Part shown: piece by piece, positions 1 to 11,900 of the stretch
How positions within the stretch are numbered: the first letter of the stretch is position 1
How the letters are laid out: every line of letters starts with the position of its first letter
From: Lepturacanthus savala
Taxonomy: Eukaryota > Chordata > Actinopteri > Scombriformes > Trichiuridae
Direction of reading: 5' to 3'
Length of the DNA stretch: 64,000 bases
Assembly (NCBI GenBank): GCA_030544235.1
Contig: CM060484.1
Span: forward strand, 21,032,531-21,096,530
The notes under the pieces: model-generated
Told to the model about the DNA's origin: nothing
The model's input: only the letters and a program-made list of their open reading frames with translations
Database searches by the model: none
Translations under genes and position numbers: made by a program

Positions 1-2249
1 TAGCAGCGATCCGCACCCTGCTCGAGTTCCTCAAGAGAGACAAAGGTGTGTTTTCAGTCCCCTGGTGAAGCTTCTCTGCTCCGGTGGTGAACGTAGCTGA
101 TGAGACGCTTTGTGCCTCCTCAGGTGAGACCATCCTGGGTCTGAGGGAGAATCTGACATCAGCCACCGACTGTCTGACAGCGGAGGACTCCTCTGTGGCT
201 GTGTCCTCTGGAGGAGAACTGTTCCTACGCTTCATCAGCCTCACGTCTCTAGAGCATGAGGTGAGAGGTCAAACGGATCAATCAGCCAATCAAATTTAAT
301 CTGTTCAGCACCTTTCGTACAGATTAGTGCAGGTCACTGAGAGCTGCAGCAATTAGCAGATTAATCGTTTGGTTGTCAACTAATAAATGAGAAGATGATA
401 ACATCAGTTATTTCTTTTATCTACATTTTGTGCAGCCTTGCTTCTACAGTAGCCCAGAATAGACAAACCAAACAACTCTAAAGACAGATTTTCTGTAATT
501 TCTACAATCTCATCACTAAATGTCACCAGATATTACAAACTGTGCCTTTTAAACAGCTCTAATGTTCACATCTTCAGGATCTGTCCCGCTGTAAGAAGGT
601 GATGGAGGAGCGAGGGGAACTTTTTCTAAAGAAGATCTCGATGTCCAGGACCAAGGTCGCCAAACTCTGTCACACCTTCATCAAAGACGGCGCCGTCAGT
701 ACAACCATTGTTTTACAGACACTCCCTTACTGATCTGTGTGCCTGTGTCCAGTTCAATGACTCTTTTCTTCAACACCACAAACACAGAAAATCCTGACTC
801 ACTCGTACTCCAGAGTGGTGCTGCGGGTTCTGGAGAAAGCCGCTGACGAGAAGAAACGTTTCTCTGTGTATGTGACGGAGTCTCAGCCTGATGCAGCTGG
901 GTGAGTGAACACTGTCAGTGAGCTTTTATTCTGAAAGGACAAACGCTCACTCATTAAATCTCTGTCCAGGCAACAGATGGCAGAAGCTCTGAGGAAAATA
1001 AATGTTCCAGTAACAGTCGTCCTGGATGCAGCCGTGGGGTAAATATATTTATGCCTTCACATAAAAAAATAATATATTCTTTTCACATAATTGGAGCTTC
1101 TCTTACAGGAAACTCTTCCTTTTCCTGTGCAGGTATGTGTTGGAGAAGGTAGATCTGGTCATCGTTGGTGCAGAGGGAGTCGTGGAGAGCGGAGGGATCA
1201 TCAACAAGGTGAGGTTCAGGAAACGGTCTGGTTTTCTATAAACAAATCTAACCTGTCACATCCTTCTCAGAAACTGATCAGTTGTACGGAAGTTAAATAG
1301 TGAATTTATTAAATGGAAACTATCGTTTCCAGGAGCTTGTACACATGAATATTTTTGTTTTTGCAGATCGGCACATATCAGACGGCCATGTGCTCCAAAG
1401 CTCACAACAAACCCTTCTACGTTGTGGCAGAGAGTTTCAAATTCGTTCGTCTCTATCCACTCAACCAGCAGGATGTTCCAGATAAATTTAAGGTACAAGG
1501 AAATGTACATTTGTATTTCAGCAACTACTACATGGATCCAGATGTTCATGTTCCTCGCTTAAATATGTGAACATCTGATGAAGCTGCTGATTTGTTTTTT
1601 TTTTTTTTGGTCTCAACGATCAGTGATCCTTTAACTTTTCTATGATCAGCTCAACATTAAAGTTTGTTTGATGTCTTTGTTTACAACCAAATACCAGAAA
1701 AAAACAACAAATGTGAGATGCTGAATATAATAAACCAACATATTCTGGTGCTTATGAACATGTTGCTCAAATCTGCAGCAATGAATTCGACAAAAATCAG
1801 CAAATAATGGTTAAAGCAAAAAATACCAAAACGTTTGCAGATTCTCAGATGTGAGGATTTTTGTTCTGATACTAAGACACTAAGCTCATTGCAATATTGA
1901 GGGAATTTAGTTGCAGCTTATATTATTACAACTGATTTCACATATTGTCATTTAGCTATTTATACAGCAGCTTTCATCTGTGTCCACAGGATGAATATAG
2001 TAGAGGATAAATACTTAATACTGTAATAAACCATTTATTAAATGGTGAATTAAAAACATGTTTTAAAATGTGTTTTGTACGTTTTCTCCACAGTATAAAG
2101 CAGATACTCTGAAGACAAAACAGAACCTGTCAGAGGAACATCCGATGATTGATTACACTCCTCCATCCCTCATCACCCTGCTCTTCACGGACCTGGGCGT
2201 CCTCACCCCGTCGGCTGTAAGCGACGAACTCATCAAGCTTTATTTATAG
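1..2249 (+). CDS. eif2b1: eIF2B subunit alpha, 3' part of gene (8 exons in window)
   Basis: This gene encodes the alpha (regulatory) subunit of eIF2B, the cytosolic GDP-GTP exchange factor for eIF2. The alpha subunit dimerises and mediates inhibition by phosphorylated eIF2. Exons, each with GT/AG borders and continuous phase, are <1-45, 124-260, 578-694, 788-900, 970-1038, 1133-1208, 1367-1492 and 2094-2249. They translate to about 278 residues that follow vertebrate EIF2B1 closely, for example VSSGGELFLRFISL, VPVTVVLDAAVGYVLEKVDL and FTDLGVLTPSAVSDELIKLYL at the C-terminus, ending TAG at 2249. About 25 N-terminal residues lie before the window, so the gene is cut by the window edge and is not broken. 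A polyadenylation signal AATAAA sits at 2264-2269. The gene converges on ddx55, with 62 bp between the two stop codons. Confidence 0.97.
320..480. repeat. Partial copies of two common teleost short repeats
   Basis: In eif2b1 intron 2. The stretch around 340-385 (gctgcagcaattagcagatt, then taatcgtttggttgtcaact) matches the end of a family seen again at 9180-9360, 20710-20930, 24110-24305, 31846 and 52048. The stretch at 445-483 (acagtagcccagaatagac) recurs at 4348 and 57738. Similarity between copies is seen directly; class (non-autonomous DNA transposon) is from memory of teleost repeats. Confidence 0.5.
1493..2093 (+). other. eif2b1 intron 7, no gene seen
   Basis: This 601-bp intron is AT-rich, with a poly-T run near 1597-1608. 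I see no open frame, structured RNA or recognisable repeat in it. Donor GTACAA follows exon 7 and acceptor CTCCACAG precedes exon 8. Confidence 0.6.
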
Positions 2250-2269
2250 CTTTCACATTAACAAATAAA
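2239..2269. promoter_or_regulatory. Paired polyadenylation signals of eif2b1 (+) and ddx55 (-)
   Basis: On the plus strand AATAAA lies at 2264-2269, just after the eif2b1 stop. On the minus strand AATAAA (plus-strand tttatt) lies at 2239-2244, inside the last codons of eif2b1 and 68 nt past the ddx55 stop at 2312. If both are used, the two transcripts overlap by several tens of bases at their 3' ends. The motifs are seen directly; their use is inferred. Confidence 0.6.
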
Positions 2270-2311
2270 ATGTTACCAGAAAGTTAAGAAAAGTGTCTGT
2301 TTAATTAAATT

Positions 2312-5300
2312 TCAAACTTCTTCTGCCTCTGAGCTGCCGTGTGGCAGCTTGTCCGTTTTATGTCTGAAAGATGTGATCTGTTCCTCAAAGTCCTCCTCGC
2401 TGATCTGCTTCCTCTTGAGCTTCTTGAGGAGCCGCGTGTCATTCGCGATCTCGTTCATGTCGGCCTCGTCCACGTCGGAGCCCTGCAGACACACAACAGA
2501 TCACATCAGATCCGGAGCTGGTTTGAGGTTTTATCAGCGTTTGACTGGTCAAATACCTCTTTGTATTTCCTCTTGGCTGCTGTTTTCCTCCTGCGCTCCT
2601 TCCTGTTCTTCTGCTTGGACCATGCCTGGTTCCTCGCTGAGCTCTTCCTGCACGGGACCGTCTCCTCCTTCTCTTTCTCCTTCAGCTCGGCCAGCATCTT
2701 CTGCCTCTGTTTCTGCCGCTGCTTGTCCTTGTAGCGGATGCTTTCGGTGTCGACCGTTGTCTCGCAGAAGTCGAGTTTCATCCCCCTGAGTTCAGGCATC
2801 TTGGGCAGACGGAGGAGCGCGAAGCCGCGAGCTAAGGCAGCAAAGTCCAGATCTAGACAGAAGGGAAAAAAAAAAAAAAAAGTTCCGTTTGTACTTTGAG
2901 TCGCTACAGAAAATAAAGAGACGTCAGCGTTTGTGTTCGTACCTTTCTTTCTAAAGATGAGGCTACACTCGTGTTTGGCGTAAAACTGGACGAATGAGAC
3001 GAAGGCCCTCATGCCTCTGTCGAACATAGCGCGGTCCGATAAAGCCAGAGTCTTCACTTTGGGCAGAACGTCCACTACATCACTAATAGGAGACATTTTC
3101 TCCAGGGGACACTGAAGAGACAGGATAGACGCCCTTAAATAACAGTGATTTTCAATGGTAGTTCGTTTTTCTCGATTGTTTATACACATTTTCTGAAAGG
3201 ATGCCTCGTTTTCAGAACTCTACACACAATTCAAAAACCACTCACACCCAATGTGCAAAACCCTTCAATTCTCCTGCAAAATTAAACTTTGTTTATTGTT
3301 ATTTCTTCTCAAAATGGTATTTTGCTTTCAAATGACACAAATAACCATATAAATAGACATTTATAAGAATCAGTTGACACTGATGTGCTCAGTGTAAAAC
3401 TATGATGAATAGAAAACACTTCTCCATTCATCATAATGACTTGAGCCTTTTTTGTTCATTGATACACAAAAAAACATCTTTTTATATTTGGAACTTTATT
3501 TTTTATTCTTCTCTGGTTTTCAGGCTCTTTGTTTGCTGGGACAGTGTTTCTCTGTTCAGTTGGTTCAATAGATGTCGAGTCACATCTTCCTCAGACTGGA
3601 CTGCTGGAGCCTCATTTTAACTTCACATATACTTTTATATTCATTTTTACACAGCTCAGTGAGTCGGTATTAACAGGAGGAACCATTATAATATTAAAAA
3701 ATACATTTCAAATTTAATTTGGGCTTTTAAATATTGCTTTAAAAAGAAAAGATCTGAGTCAAATTCACAGCATCTACAGAAGAGACTTGGCAATGATGGA
3801 ATAAAATAATAATCAGTACATTTCAATTACTATATAATTCTATTCAAGTATGTACAATACTACATAGAGTATAAGGAAAATGATGAATATCATTAGATGT
3901 TTATTAATAATTAGATTAATAATTTTTTTTTCAGTCTTATGTATGTACATGTGCATGTATACACAGTTTGAGAAAATGACATCAGTTGTGATTTGAAAAG
4001 AAAAAAGATTTTAAAAAAGGTACATTAGTAATTATTTTAATAATTTGGAGTATGATTTATATATAGGAATTTAGATGTTATGACAACTATTTTGTAATCA
4101 ATATATAAAATGGTAAGATAAATATTGGTAGTTAATTCAATATACTTATGATGATTATATGATGATATGTTGTATAATAGGAGCTTAATAATTGATTGTT
4201 AAATTATGGAGAAGTGGATTAAATACATTTAAATCTCTCACTCCTTTTCAGACAGGTAAATCTATTCTATTTTAATTGATTATTATTATTAATTTTAATT
4301 ATGGTTTTATTTTATTTTTTACATCTGAAATAAACTGTTAATACTACAGTAGCCCAGAGCAGACAAACCAAAGAATGACTCTAAAGGCTCTCATGTTATT
4401 TTGAGTTAAAGCCTCCTTGTCACATGTTAAAATGTGTTTTGTCCTTAAAGGGCCACCATATTATTCCAGAACTCACCTTCTGGTTGATGGACAGGAAAGT
4501 GACATAAGATTCTTCCATCGGCAGCAGAAAGACGAGGGCGTTTCCCTGGTTACCGATGCGAGCTGTTCGACCACAGCGATGGACGAAGGCGCTGAGACAA
4601 ACACAAATAGGAAACAACACATTTACACATGTAACAATAATCAATCTAAATAATTCAAACTCAAATATGAGTAAGAAGTCGGGGCCATAAAGAAGTGAGA
4701 AGTGTTGGGTTTGTTGTCACCTGGCGCTGCTGGGCGGGTCGTACTGCAGCACCCAGTTCACGTCAGGGATATCAATACCTCTGGCCATCACATCTGTACA
4801 CACCAGGATCCCACTGCCGATAATAAAACATGTAGGAAACAACATGTATAAAATATGTATATGAAGCAACACGTACAAATAAAAACATGTATGAAACAAC
4901 ATGTACCAAACAATACAGAGAGAACATGTACAAAACACCACATAAAAAACATGTATAAAGCAACACTACAAAACATGTATAAAAGAAAACATGAAGCAAC
5001 ACGTACGAATCAACACATACAAAAAAAACATGCAGGAAACAACACATACAAAAAAACCCACTTAGGAAACAACTCGTACAAAAAACTTACATACCAAACG
5101 ACACATGAAGCAACACATATAAAGCAATGTGTACGAAACATATGATGCAACATGTACACTCACCGGCCACTTTATTAGGTACACCTGTCCAACTGCTCAT
5201 TAACACTTAATTTCTAATCAGCCAATCACATGGTGGCAACTCAGTGCATTTAGGCATGTAGACATGGTCAAGACAATCTCTTGCAGTTCAAACCGAGCAT

Positions 5301-8300
5301 CAGTATGGGGAAGAAAGGTGATTTGAGTGACTTTGAACGTGGCATGGTTGTTGGTGCCAGAAGGGCTGGTCTGAGTATTTCAGAAACTGCTGATCTACTG
5401 GGATTTTCACGCACAACCATCTCTAGGGTTTACAGAGAATGGTCCGAAAAAGAAAAAATATCCAGTGAGCGGCAGTTCTGTGGGCGGAAATGCCTTGTTG
5501 AGGCCAGAGGTCAGAGGAGAATGGCCAGACTGGTTCGAGCTGATAGAAAGGCAACAGTGACTCAAATAACCACCCGTTACAACCAAGGTAGGCAGAAGAG
5601 CATCTCTGAACGCACAGTACGTCGAGCTTTGAGGCAGATGGGCTACAGCAGCAGAAGACCACGCCGGGTGCCACTCCTTTCAGCCAAGAACAGGAAACTG
5701 AGGCTACAATTTGCACAAGCTCATCGAAATTGGACAATAGAAGATTGGAAAAACGTTGCCTGGTCTGATGAGTCTCGATTTCTGCTGCGACATTCGGATG
5801 GTAGGGTCAGAATTTGGCGTCAACAACATGAAAGCATGGATCCATCCTGCCTTGTATCAACGGTTCAGGCTGGTGGTGGTGGTGTAATGGTGTGGGGACT
5901 ATTTTCTTGGCACTCTTTGGGCCCCTTGGTACCAATTGAACATCGTTGCAACGCCACAGCCTACCTGAGTATTGTTGCTGACCATGTCCATCCCTTTATG
6001 ACCACAATGTACCCAACTTCTGATGGCTACTTTCAGCAGGATAATGCGCCATGTCATAAAGCTGGAATCATCTCAGACTGGTTTCTTGAACATGACAATG
6101 AGTTCACTGTACTCAAATGGCCTCCACAGTCACCAGATCTCAATCCAATAGAGCATCTTTGGGATGTGGTGGAACGGGAGACTCACATCATGGATGTGCA
6201 GCCGACAAATCTGCGCCAACTGTGTGATGCCATCATGTCAATATGGACCAAACACTCTGAGGAATGCTTCCAACACCTTGTTGAATCTATGCCACGAAGA
6301 ATTGAGGCAGTTCTGAAGGCAAAAGGGGGTCCAACCCGTTACTAGCATGGTGTACCTAATAAAGTGGCCGGTGAGTGTATATATACCAACCAACATGTAC
6401 AAAACACACCAAAGCACTACATATAGAACATGTATGAACAACATGTATGAAACATACAAAACAACATGTATGAAGCTGCAGAAAAGAAGTCGGATTGAGT
6501 GAATGTGTGAATCACCTCTTCAATGCTCTGAACTCAGCAAAGATCTTGTTGCGTTTGTTCTTCATCTTTCCATGGATGCAGCTGACGGTGACTTTCTTCA
6601 CCAGCATCTCCAGAGCTCGACCATAATACTCCACGCAGGCACAGGTGCTGAGGAGGAAATGAGTAAACAACAACAACAAACGGTTCACGTTTCAACACAA
6701 GTGACTGCAGCTAAACCTGAGAAAGAGTTTTTAAATGTTGGATTTTTACAGCAGTATTGGTGAAAAGGTAGACATCATCATGATGTCCTAAAAAATAGCA
6801 AAGAGGTTATTTATTGTTTGTTTTATAGCTGATTGTAACCCTGAATCAGTCACAACTCACCATTAGTATTAGATGTCTTTGGTAGAATAATTATCTTTAC
6901 TCCATCAGTTTGAGCAGCTGATTAACTGAACAATTAATGATCTATACAGACTATTATTTATTTGTGTTTTTCTTTGTATTGAAGTTTTATTTTATGTCTT
7001 GTTCTGTTGTTTGTCTACATGTGTCTTCACATCATTTGTGAAGCACTTTAACTGCACTGACCTGTATAAAAGCTGCAGTTATATACAGATTCACCCACTG
7101 ATTGATACATCTTGTTTCAATAAAACTTTATTGGAATAAGATTAAATTAAAAAAATAAACAAACCTGAAGAAAACCAGGTTCTTCTCATGTTTGTGTTGC
7201 CGTAGAAACGTCACCAGGTTGTTGAACTTGTCCTCTGGTTTACAAATCTGCAACGATGATTACATGTGGATTATCAGTATCACTGCCTGTGTGTGTGTGT
7301 GTGTGTGAGCTGGACTCACAGTGTAGTAGTTGGACAGTCTGGAGGGGGTTTTCTGGGTGGCGGTGTTGGCGACGCCTTTCTCCTTGACAGTGATGCGGAC
7401 TGGGTTCCTGAGTCCGGCTCGCACCACCTTCTCTAGCTCCTGAGTCTGAGTTGCCGAAAACAAACCTGTGCGTCTCTGTTTGGGCAGGAAGCCCAGGATG
7501 CTGTTCAGGCTGCACACAACAAACATTTAAATAGGTTCATTTACAGCTGCAATGAGGAGTCAATTCATGAGCAAATATGGCAAAAAAAATCTGCTGGTTT
7601 CGGTTTCTCAAATGTGGATTTTATGATCTTTGTCACACGTGACAAAACTGAACACCTTTAGATTCTAGAACATTTAAAGACGACTTCACTGTGGATATTT
7701 GTGTCGGGCATTTTATAGGAAAAAAAAATCTGGAAAGCAACTGCCAAATTAATCAATTATGAAAAATGAGTTTTATATTTTCCTAACTCGTAACTCATCC
7801 ATCTGTCTAACTGGTTGATTTTGTACCTGGCCTCGAAGCCCATGTCCAGCAGCCTGTCGGCCTCGTCCAGAACCAGCACGTCCAGACTCCTGACTGAACT
7901 CGCCAGGTCCAGCCCGTCCCCCTTCCTGCGGAACATGTCCTCCAGGCGGCCGGGCGTCGCGATCACAATGTGGGCCCTGAAACACACACACATATGTTAG
8001 GTTATCAAGAGAAGCTTCTTATTTTCTGTTTTTTTTAAGGATCTAACAACTGAAGACTGTCTCTTAGTGACTGGCTGTTACAAAATCCTGCTGTAATCTG
8101 GATATATTTTCTACAGGTCCAGAGAAAGCATTAAACAGGATGAACAGGCTGAAGAACAACTTTTACCCCACTGCAGTAAACGCTCTTAATGCTGCTATGA
8201 GACAGTGCAGTGAATGAATGTTTAACCGACAAGAAGCACACTTTTAATTTCATTGTACGTGTACAATGACAAGATACCAAAAGGTTAAAATATTCTATCC

Positions 8301-10160
8301 CGCACTGAATGCTTTAGTCATTTTTTAATCAGTGCTTCACACTCAAAACAACATACCCTTGATCCTTGAACTTCTCCACATCTTCTATCGGGTTTGATCC
8401 ACCGATCAGTAAAATCTGCCTGAAAAACAAATGGATGAAAATAGATAACGACTTATAATCACATCAGTAATTGACAGTGAACAGAACGATTTGGCTGGGA
8501 AAATATTCAAGAAAATGTATGATATTAGATCTTCCAACATATTTCAGCTGTTGAGATGCTTTAACCTTTTAAACCCTGTGTGGTTTTTCTGATAGTTTTA
8601 ATTTCCTTCATTCAGATATGATATATATTGTCTTTGTCCCAATTTGTATTGATTTTATGAGACATTAAAAACATACAGTGTCTCTGTGTGATATTACAGA
8701 GCTCAGCAGCCTCAGTAAGGAAAAAGCATATGAGAGAGTTGACATTTACTCATATTTCAGACTGTGACATGCTTTCTTCAGAGACTTCGTACTTACGTGA
8801 ACTCTGGAAACTTCTGGATGAACATCTCCAACACTTCGCTGATCTGCAGAGCCAGCTCTCTGGTGGGAGTGATGACCAGGGCGCCGACCTGCAGGAGACA
8901 AATAACACCAGTCACCGGCTGCACAAAAACAAAAGTTTACAGGAAGACACTTGATCTGATTTACTGTAAATCAAACCAATATGCTCTGATCAATCCCTTT
9001 GATCAGATCCATACCTGCATCTTCTTCAGCTTCTCCTCTCTCTTCAGCAGCAGCTCTATAATAGGAATCACAAACGCCAGCGTCTTTCCGCTCCCAGTCA
9101 CCTACAATGAAACAGACACTTAGTGAGCAAAACACAAAACAAACAAACTACTGAAATGTAGTGGACAAAAACACACTTATTGTTTTCAATTAGTTGGTTA
9201 ATTTCCAACTATTTTGATAATTGATTGGATTGGTTTTAAAGATAATTGTTTTTCCTGCTTTTCTAATTTGAATATGTTCTGTTTTCTTTATTTATTCATC
9301 TATGACAGTAAACTGAGTTTTTAATTGATGAAAGAAAATAATCATTAGTTGCAGCCCAACATATAATAAGTTTAAAAACAGCGCTTCTCATTTACTTATA
9401 TGTAAAAGTACAGAGGTTCTATCATAAAGATGTTCTTATAGTATCAAAAGTCATAGTACTAGTACTTGCAGACTGTGTTATATTATTACAGTTTATCATA
9501 ATACTTGTTTTGATCACTAAGTACATGCGAGAACATTTTAATGTTTTACTTCATCAATGTGGAGGCAGTTGGAGATACTTTGTATAGATGAATAGCAAAT
9601 GTACTGCATCATAATATTTGACAGTTTAGATACAAAAGTGCACATTCAAAAAATGAATATTTAATACAATATAGATAATATAATTTTCATCTAAAAAGTA
9701 ACTGCACCTGTAAATTTTGTGACGTATAAACTAGCATCACATGGAAATACTCCAGTTAAATACTTGGGAACTTGAGTAAAAGTTCTTTAGTTACTTTAGT
9801 CTTGTTTTGATAACTGAGACATTTTAAGGTTTATTACTTAATATTTGTTCACCACAATAAATAAATTAGTTGACAACTAGTTAATGAATTCATTGATTAA
9901 TTATCTGGATTTGACACTCACCGCTTCAGCAACCACGTCCTTGTTACTCAGGAAAAGCGGAATACAAGCGGACTAGAAGAGAACAGATCAGAAGATGAGT
10001 TCGAGCCTGATGAAGTTTACCTGTGGACAGACTCATGTTAGCATCACTTTACCTGAACAGGCGTCATATGTGTGAATTTCATCTCCTCGAGCGTCTCTAA
10101 GATGCTGCTGTGAAGTTTAACAGGTAAACTGTCCCACGTCCCGTCTGTCGTCTTCTCCAT
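2312..10160 (-). CDS. ddx55: ATP-dependent RNA helicase DDX55, complete, 14 exons
   Basis: This is a DEAD-box RNA helicase of the Spb4/DDX55 group, a nucleolar enzyme of large-subunit ribosome assembly. Exons (5' to 3' on the minus strand) are 10160-10053, 9972-9922, 9101-9015, 8888-8797, 8419-8357, 7976-7827, 7509-7320, 7247-7165, 6647-6516, 4813-4721, 4591-4477, 3111-2943, 2852-2557 and 2482-2312. Phases join without a frameshift to 1800 nt, 599 residues, against about 600 in human. Motifs: Q motif near residue 36, motif I TGSGKT at 55-60, Ia PTREL at 90-94, DEAD at 171-174, SAT at 202-204, and motif VI HRCGRTARIG at 354-363. A basic, lysine-rich C-terminal tail follows, as in the family. 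The start is the ATG at 10160, giving the family N-terminus. Intron 7 is only 72 nt and carries a CA repeat. Intron 9 carries an intact Tc1-like transposon. Confidence 0.97.
3112..4476 (-). other. ddx55 intron 11, AT-rich, no gene seen
   Basis: 1365-bp intron. The stretch 3200-3640 (with tctacacacaattcaaaaac and ttgatacacaaaaaaac) looks like a degraded Tc1/mariner-type repeat, but I could not define its ends. The rest, about 3640-4340, is very AT-rich and featureless. Near 4345-4375 is another copy of the 'acagtagcccagagcagac' repeat. Repeat class is inference. Confidence 0.35.
4826..5155. repeat. Minisatellite of acatgta/acaac units, left part
   Basis: Imperfect short tandem units around the words aacatgtacaaa, aacatgtatgaaac and gaagcaacacgtac fill the intron here. 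The same words resume at 6380-6475 on the far side of the transposon, so the array was continuous before the insertion. Units vary in length (roughly 12-18 bp), so no clean period can be given. Confidence 0.75.
5157..6377 (+). mobile_element. Intact Tc1/mariner transposon, DD36E type, 1221 bp
   Basis: The element is bounded by perfect 29-bp terminal inverted repeats (5157-5185 and 6349-6377), beginning cactcaccggccactttatt, and flanked by TA on both sides (5155-5156 and 6378-6379), the Tc1/mariner target duplication. It encloses one uninterrupted transposase frame. It sits in ddx55 intron 9 in the opposite orientation to the gene, inside an acatgta minisatellite. Identical inverted repeats and an open frame indicate a recent insertion. 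Confidence 0.97.
5305..6345 (+). CDS. Tc1-like transposase, DD36E triad, open
   Basis: 346 residues from the ATG at 5305. The frame is also open upstream to TTG 5281, but MGKKGDLSDFERG from the ATG is a natural Tc1-type start. The N-terminus carries paired-like helix-turn-helix motifs (GLSISETADLLGFSRTTISR near residues 22-41; SERTVRRALRQMGYSSRR near 101-118). The catalytic core has Asp155 (WSDESRF), Asp246 (QQDNAPCH) and Glu283 (NPIEHLWD), with exactly 36 residues between the second Asp and the Glu. Classical Tc1 members have 34. From memory, the DD36E group has been described as 'Incomer'. No stop or frameshift is visible. The stop at 6343-6345 is 3 bp before the right inverted repeat. The enzyme would cut and paste the element at TA sites; activity is not shown by sequence alone. 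Confidence 0.95.
   Translation: MGKKGDLSDFERGMVVGARRAGLSISETADLLGFSRTTISRVYREWSEKEKISSERQFCGRKCLVEARGQRRMARLVRADRKATVTQITTRYNQGRQKSISERTVRRALRQMGYSSRRPRRVPLLSAKNRKLRLQFAQAHRNWTIEDWKNVAWSDESRFLLRHSDGRVRIWRQQHESMDPSCLVSTVQAGGGGVMVWGLFSWHSLGPLVPIEHRCNATAYLSIVADHVHPFMTTMYPTSDGYFQQDNAPCHKAGIISDWFLEHDNEFTVLKWPPQSPDLNPIEHLWDVVERETHIMDVQPTNLRQLCDAIMSIWTKHSEECFQHLVESMPRRIEAVLKAKGGPTRY
6380..6475. repeat. Minisatellite, right part, split by Tc1 insertion
   Basis: Continuation of the ddx55 intron 9 array: repeated words acatgtacaaaac, aacatgtatgaa and acaacatgtatgaagc. It is separated from the 4826-5155 block by the 1221-bp transposon plus its TA target duplication. Confidence 0.75.
8085..8300 (+). mobile_element. 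LINE 3' end fragment
   Basis: Within ddx55 intron 5 (7977-8356). Plus-strand translation at 8139-8216 gives MNRLKNNFYPTAVNALNAAM then RQCSE and a stop, the usual C-terminus of L2/CR1-like LINE reverse transcriptase proteins. A 3' UTR with ttcattgtacgtgtacaatg follows, typical of their tails. Only the last bit of the element remains. Confidence 0.7.
9102..9921 (-). other. ddx55 intron 2, filled with degraded short repeats
   Basis: 820-bp intron. The stretch 9180-9360 resembles the 'gctgcaactaa...aatcgatta' family (ends in gcagcccaac). The stretches 9400-9480 and 9690-9800 carry the 'taaaagtac...gagtaaaag' words of a very common teleost repeat, also seen near 10530-10690, 17600-17720, 20430-20600 and 61140-61500. 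No coding potential seen. Confidence 0.5.
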
Positions 10161-11900
10161 GCTGGAAACACCGGAGAAACACACTTTTAAGATAAAGTTG
10201 TTAGGCACCGATGAGCTAGCTGACTCTCCACGCTGCCCCAACGTCCGGGTGCGCTGATGTTTACAAGCCGGGTGGAATCTGAAACACTGCGGCGAGAATC
10301 GTTCCGCCTACCGACGTATTTTTATTTTTTAATGTTTATAAGTATATTAATCTAAAATGAACTTATATGAATTCTTTCCTCCTTCCCCAGTTTTATTGAA
10401 TATGAAAAGCTGAAAACCCAATTGTTTTATTTATTTTTATTATTGTTATAATTATGGACTTTGTTTCCCCTTTTGTTCTTCATACTAACATTTACAATTT
10501 TAGTTTTTTTAAGTTAATTGTAAAAAAAAAAAAAAAAAGTACTTCAGCAGTGAATCTAGTAGAATAAAAAGTAACTATATTTTTTTACCTTAAATTTAGT
10601 GGAATATAAATTAGTAGTACTAGTTCTAATACAAGTAATAAACTGTGGGAACTTGAGTCAAGTATTTGAGTAAATGTATCTTCCATCACTGAACATTTTA
10701 TTTATAAAACAACACTGTAAAAATATTTAAATACACATCATGAACAAAAATATCAATAAGTAATTGCTTATTTATTGTACTTATTATACTTATTGGTACT
10801 TACTGATACTTACTATACTTATTATACCTATTATACTTACTGATGCTTCCTGAGACTTACTGTACTAATTGTATTACTGCACTGTAAGTCACTGTTGTAC
10901 AAATGAGAAGTTTGAAGTTTGGAAACAGAATAGATTCTTTCATCACACAGAGGCAAAAAAAAAACTTTTTTGACGGATGTGCTTGGTTGATAAGAGTTAG
11001 TTCTTCTTTCCTCAATTAAAAATCATCATGTCTTGTATTTTACACATGGACTGTATGACACCTTTCTTTCTTTCTGTATCCAACATGTTTTGTCTTGTAT
11101 AGCTGATATTTTTGTATTACATTGCTGTTTCTTTCTCTTGTATTTTTAGATTATTTGAAAAATGTTACAAAATTAAATTGTACTCTGTTTAATTTTAGTA
11201 AATTGAAAGTAAAGCTGGCAGAGCTGAATCCTGACAGTTCATTCCTTCATCGTTCCCAAATGACTCATCACAGGTGGAAAATGATTTATTGCAAAGTGAA
11301 GCAAACATAAAGTAAAAGCTGAACACAGGTGTTAGTAATGGCTAATTAAGGCTCCATTAGTGTAGTAGAAGGTTTCCAGTGGGCATCTGGCACAATAACA
11401 GCAGCAGCTGCTTCTGTTTGACCTGATTAAAACTTAACTAGCATCACCGGTAACACCTGTTTTTACTATTTTACAGCTGCTGTGAAAAAAGGTGAATGTA
11501 GTGACACCTGTTTGGCTCTTGCTGCATCACTGTGGTACAATATGTTAATGTGTGATTTCTATTCCTGCTGCTGCTCCAGAACTTTAAGTATTGTAAATAG
11601 GATAATCTTGCTCAGACTTTTGACTATTTATAGTAATAGTCAATAATTTATTGTATAGAAAAGTTTTTTTTGTATTGACTGCATGAATAGCACAAGAATC
11701 CCAACATACATGTTGCTTGTGTGGGAATAAAGTCTTAAATCTTGAATCCACATGTATAAAAATTAAAAATGTCTGCTATGAAAAATATTCAACTTTCTTG
11801 ATCAACCCTGAATTAGACGCTTCGCAGTCAATCTTTTGTCAATAATCATGGTTACCGATCGCTTAAAAAGACAACAAGAGTAATTGTACAGAATATTGGC
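10161..11900. other. Intergenic region between ddx55 5' end and tmed2 3' end
   Basis: 10161-10310 is the GC-richer ddx55 upstream region and probably holds its promoter and 5' UTR. 10530-10690 carries the reversed 'tcaagtatttgagtaaatgt' repeat. 10780-10860 has a tacttat/tatactta tandem stretch. 11690-11755 (cttgtgtgggaataaagtct) looks like the 3' tail of a retroelement. No gene is visible. Confidence 0.5.

Noticed and set aside
2339..2789. 131- and 146-codon plus-strand frames
   Set aside because: They are antisense to ddx55 exons 13 and 14, whose minus-strand reading is clearly conserved.
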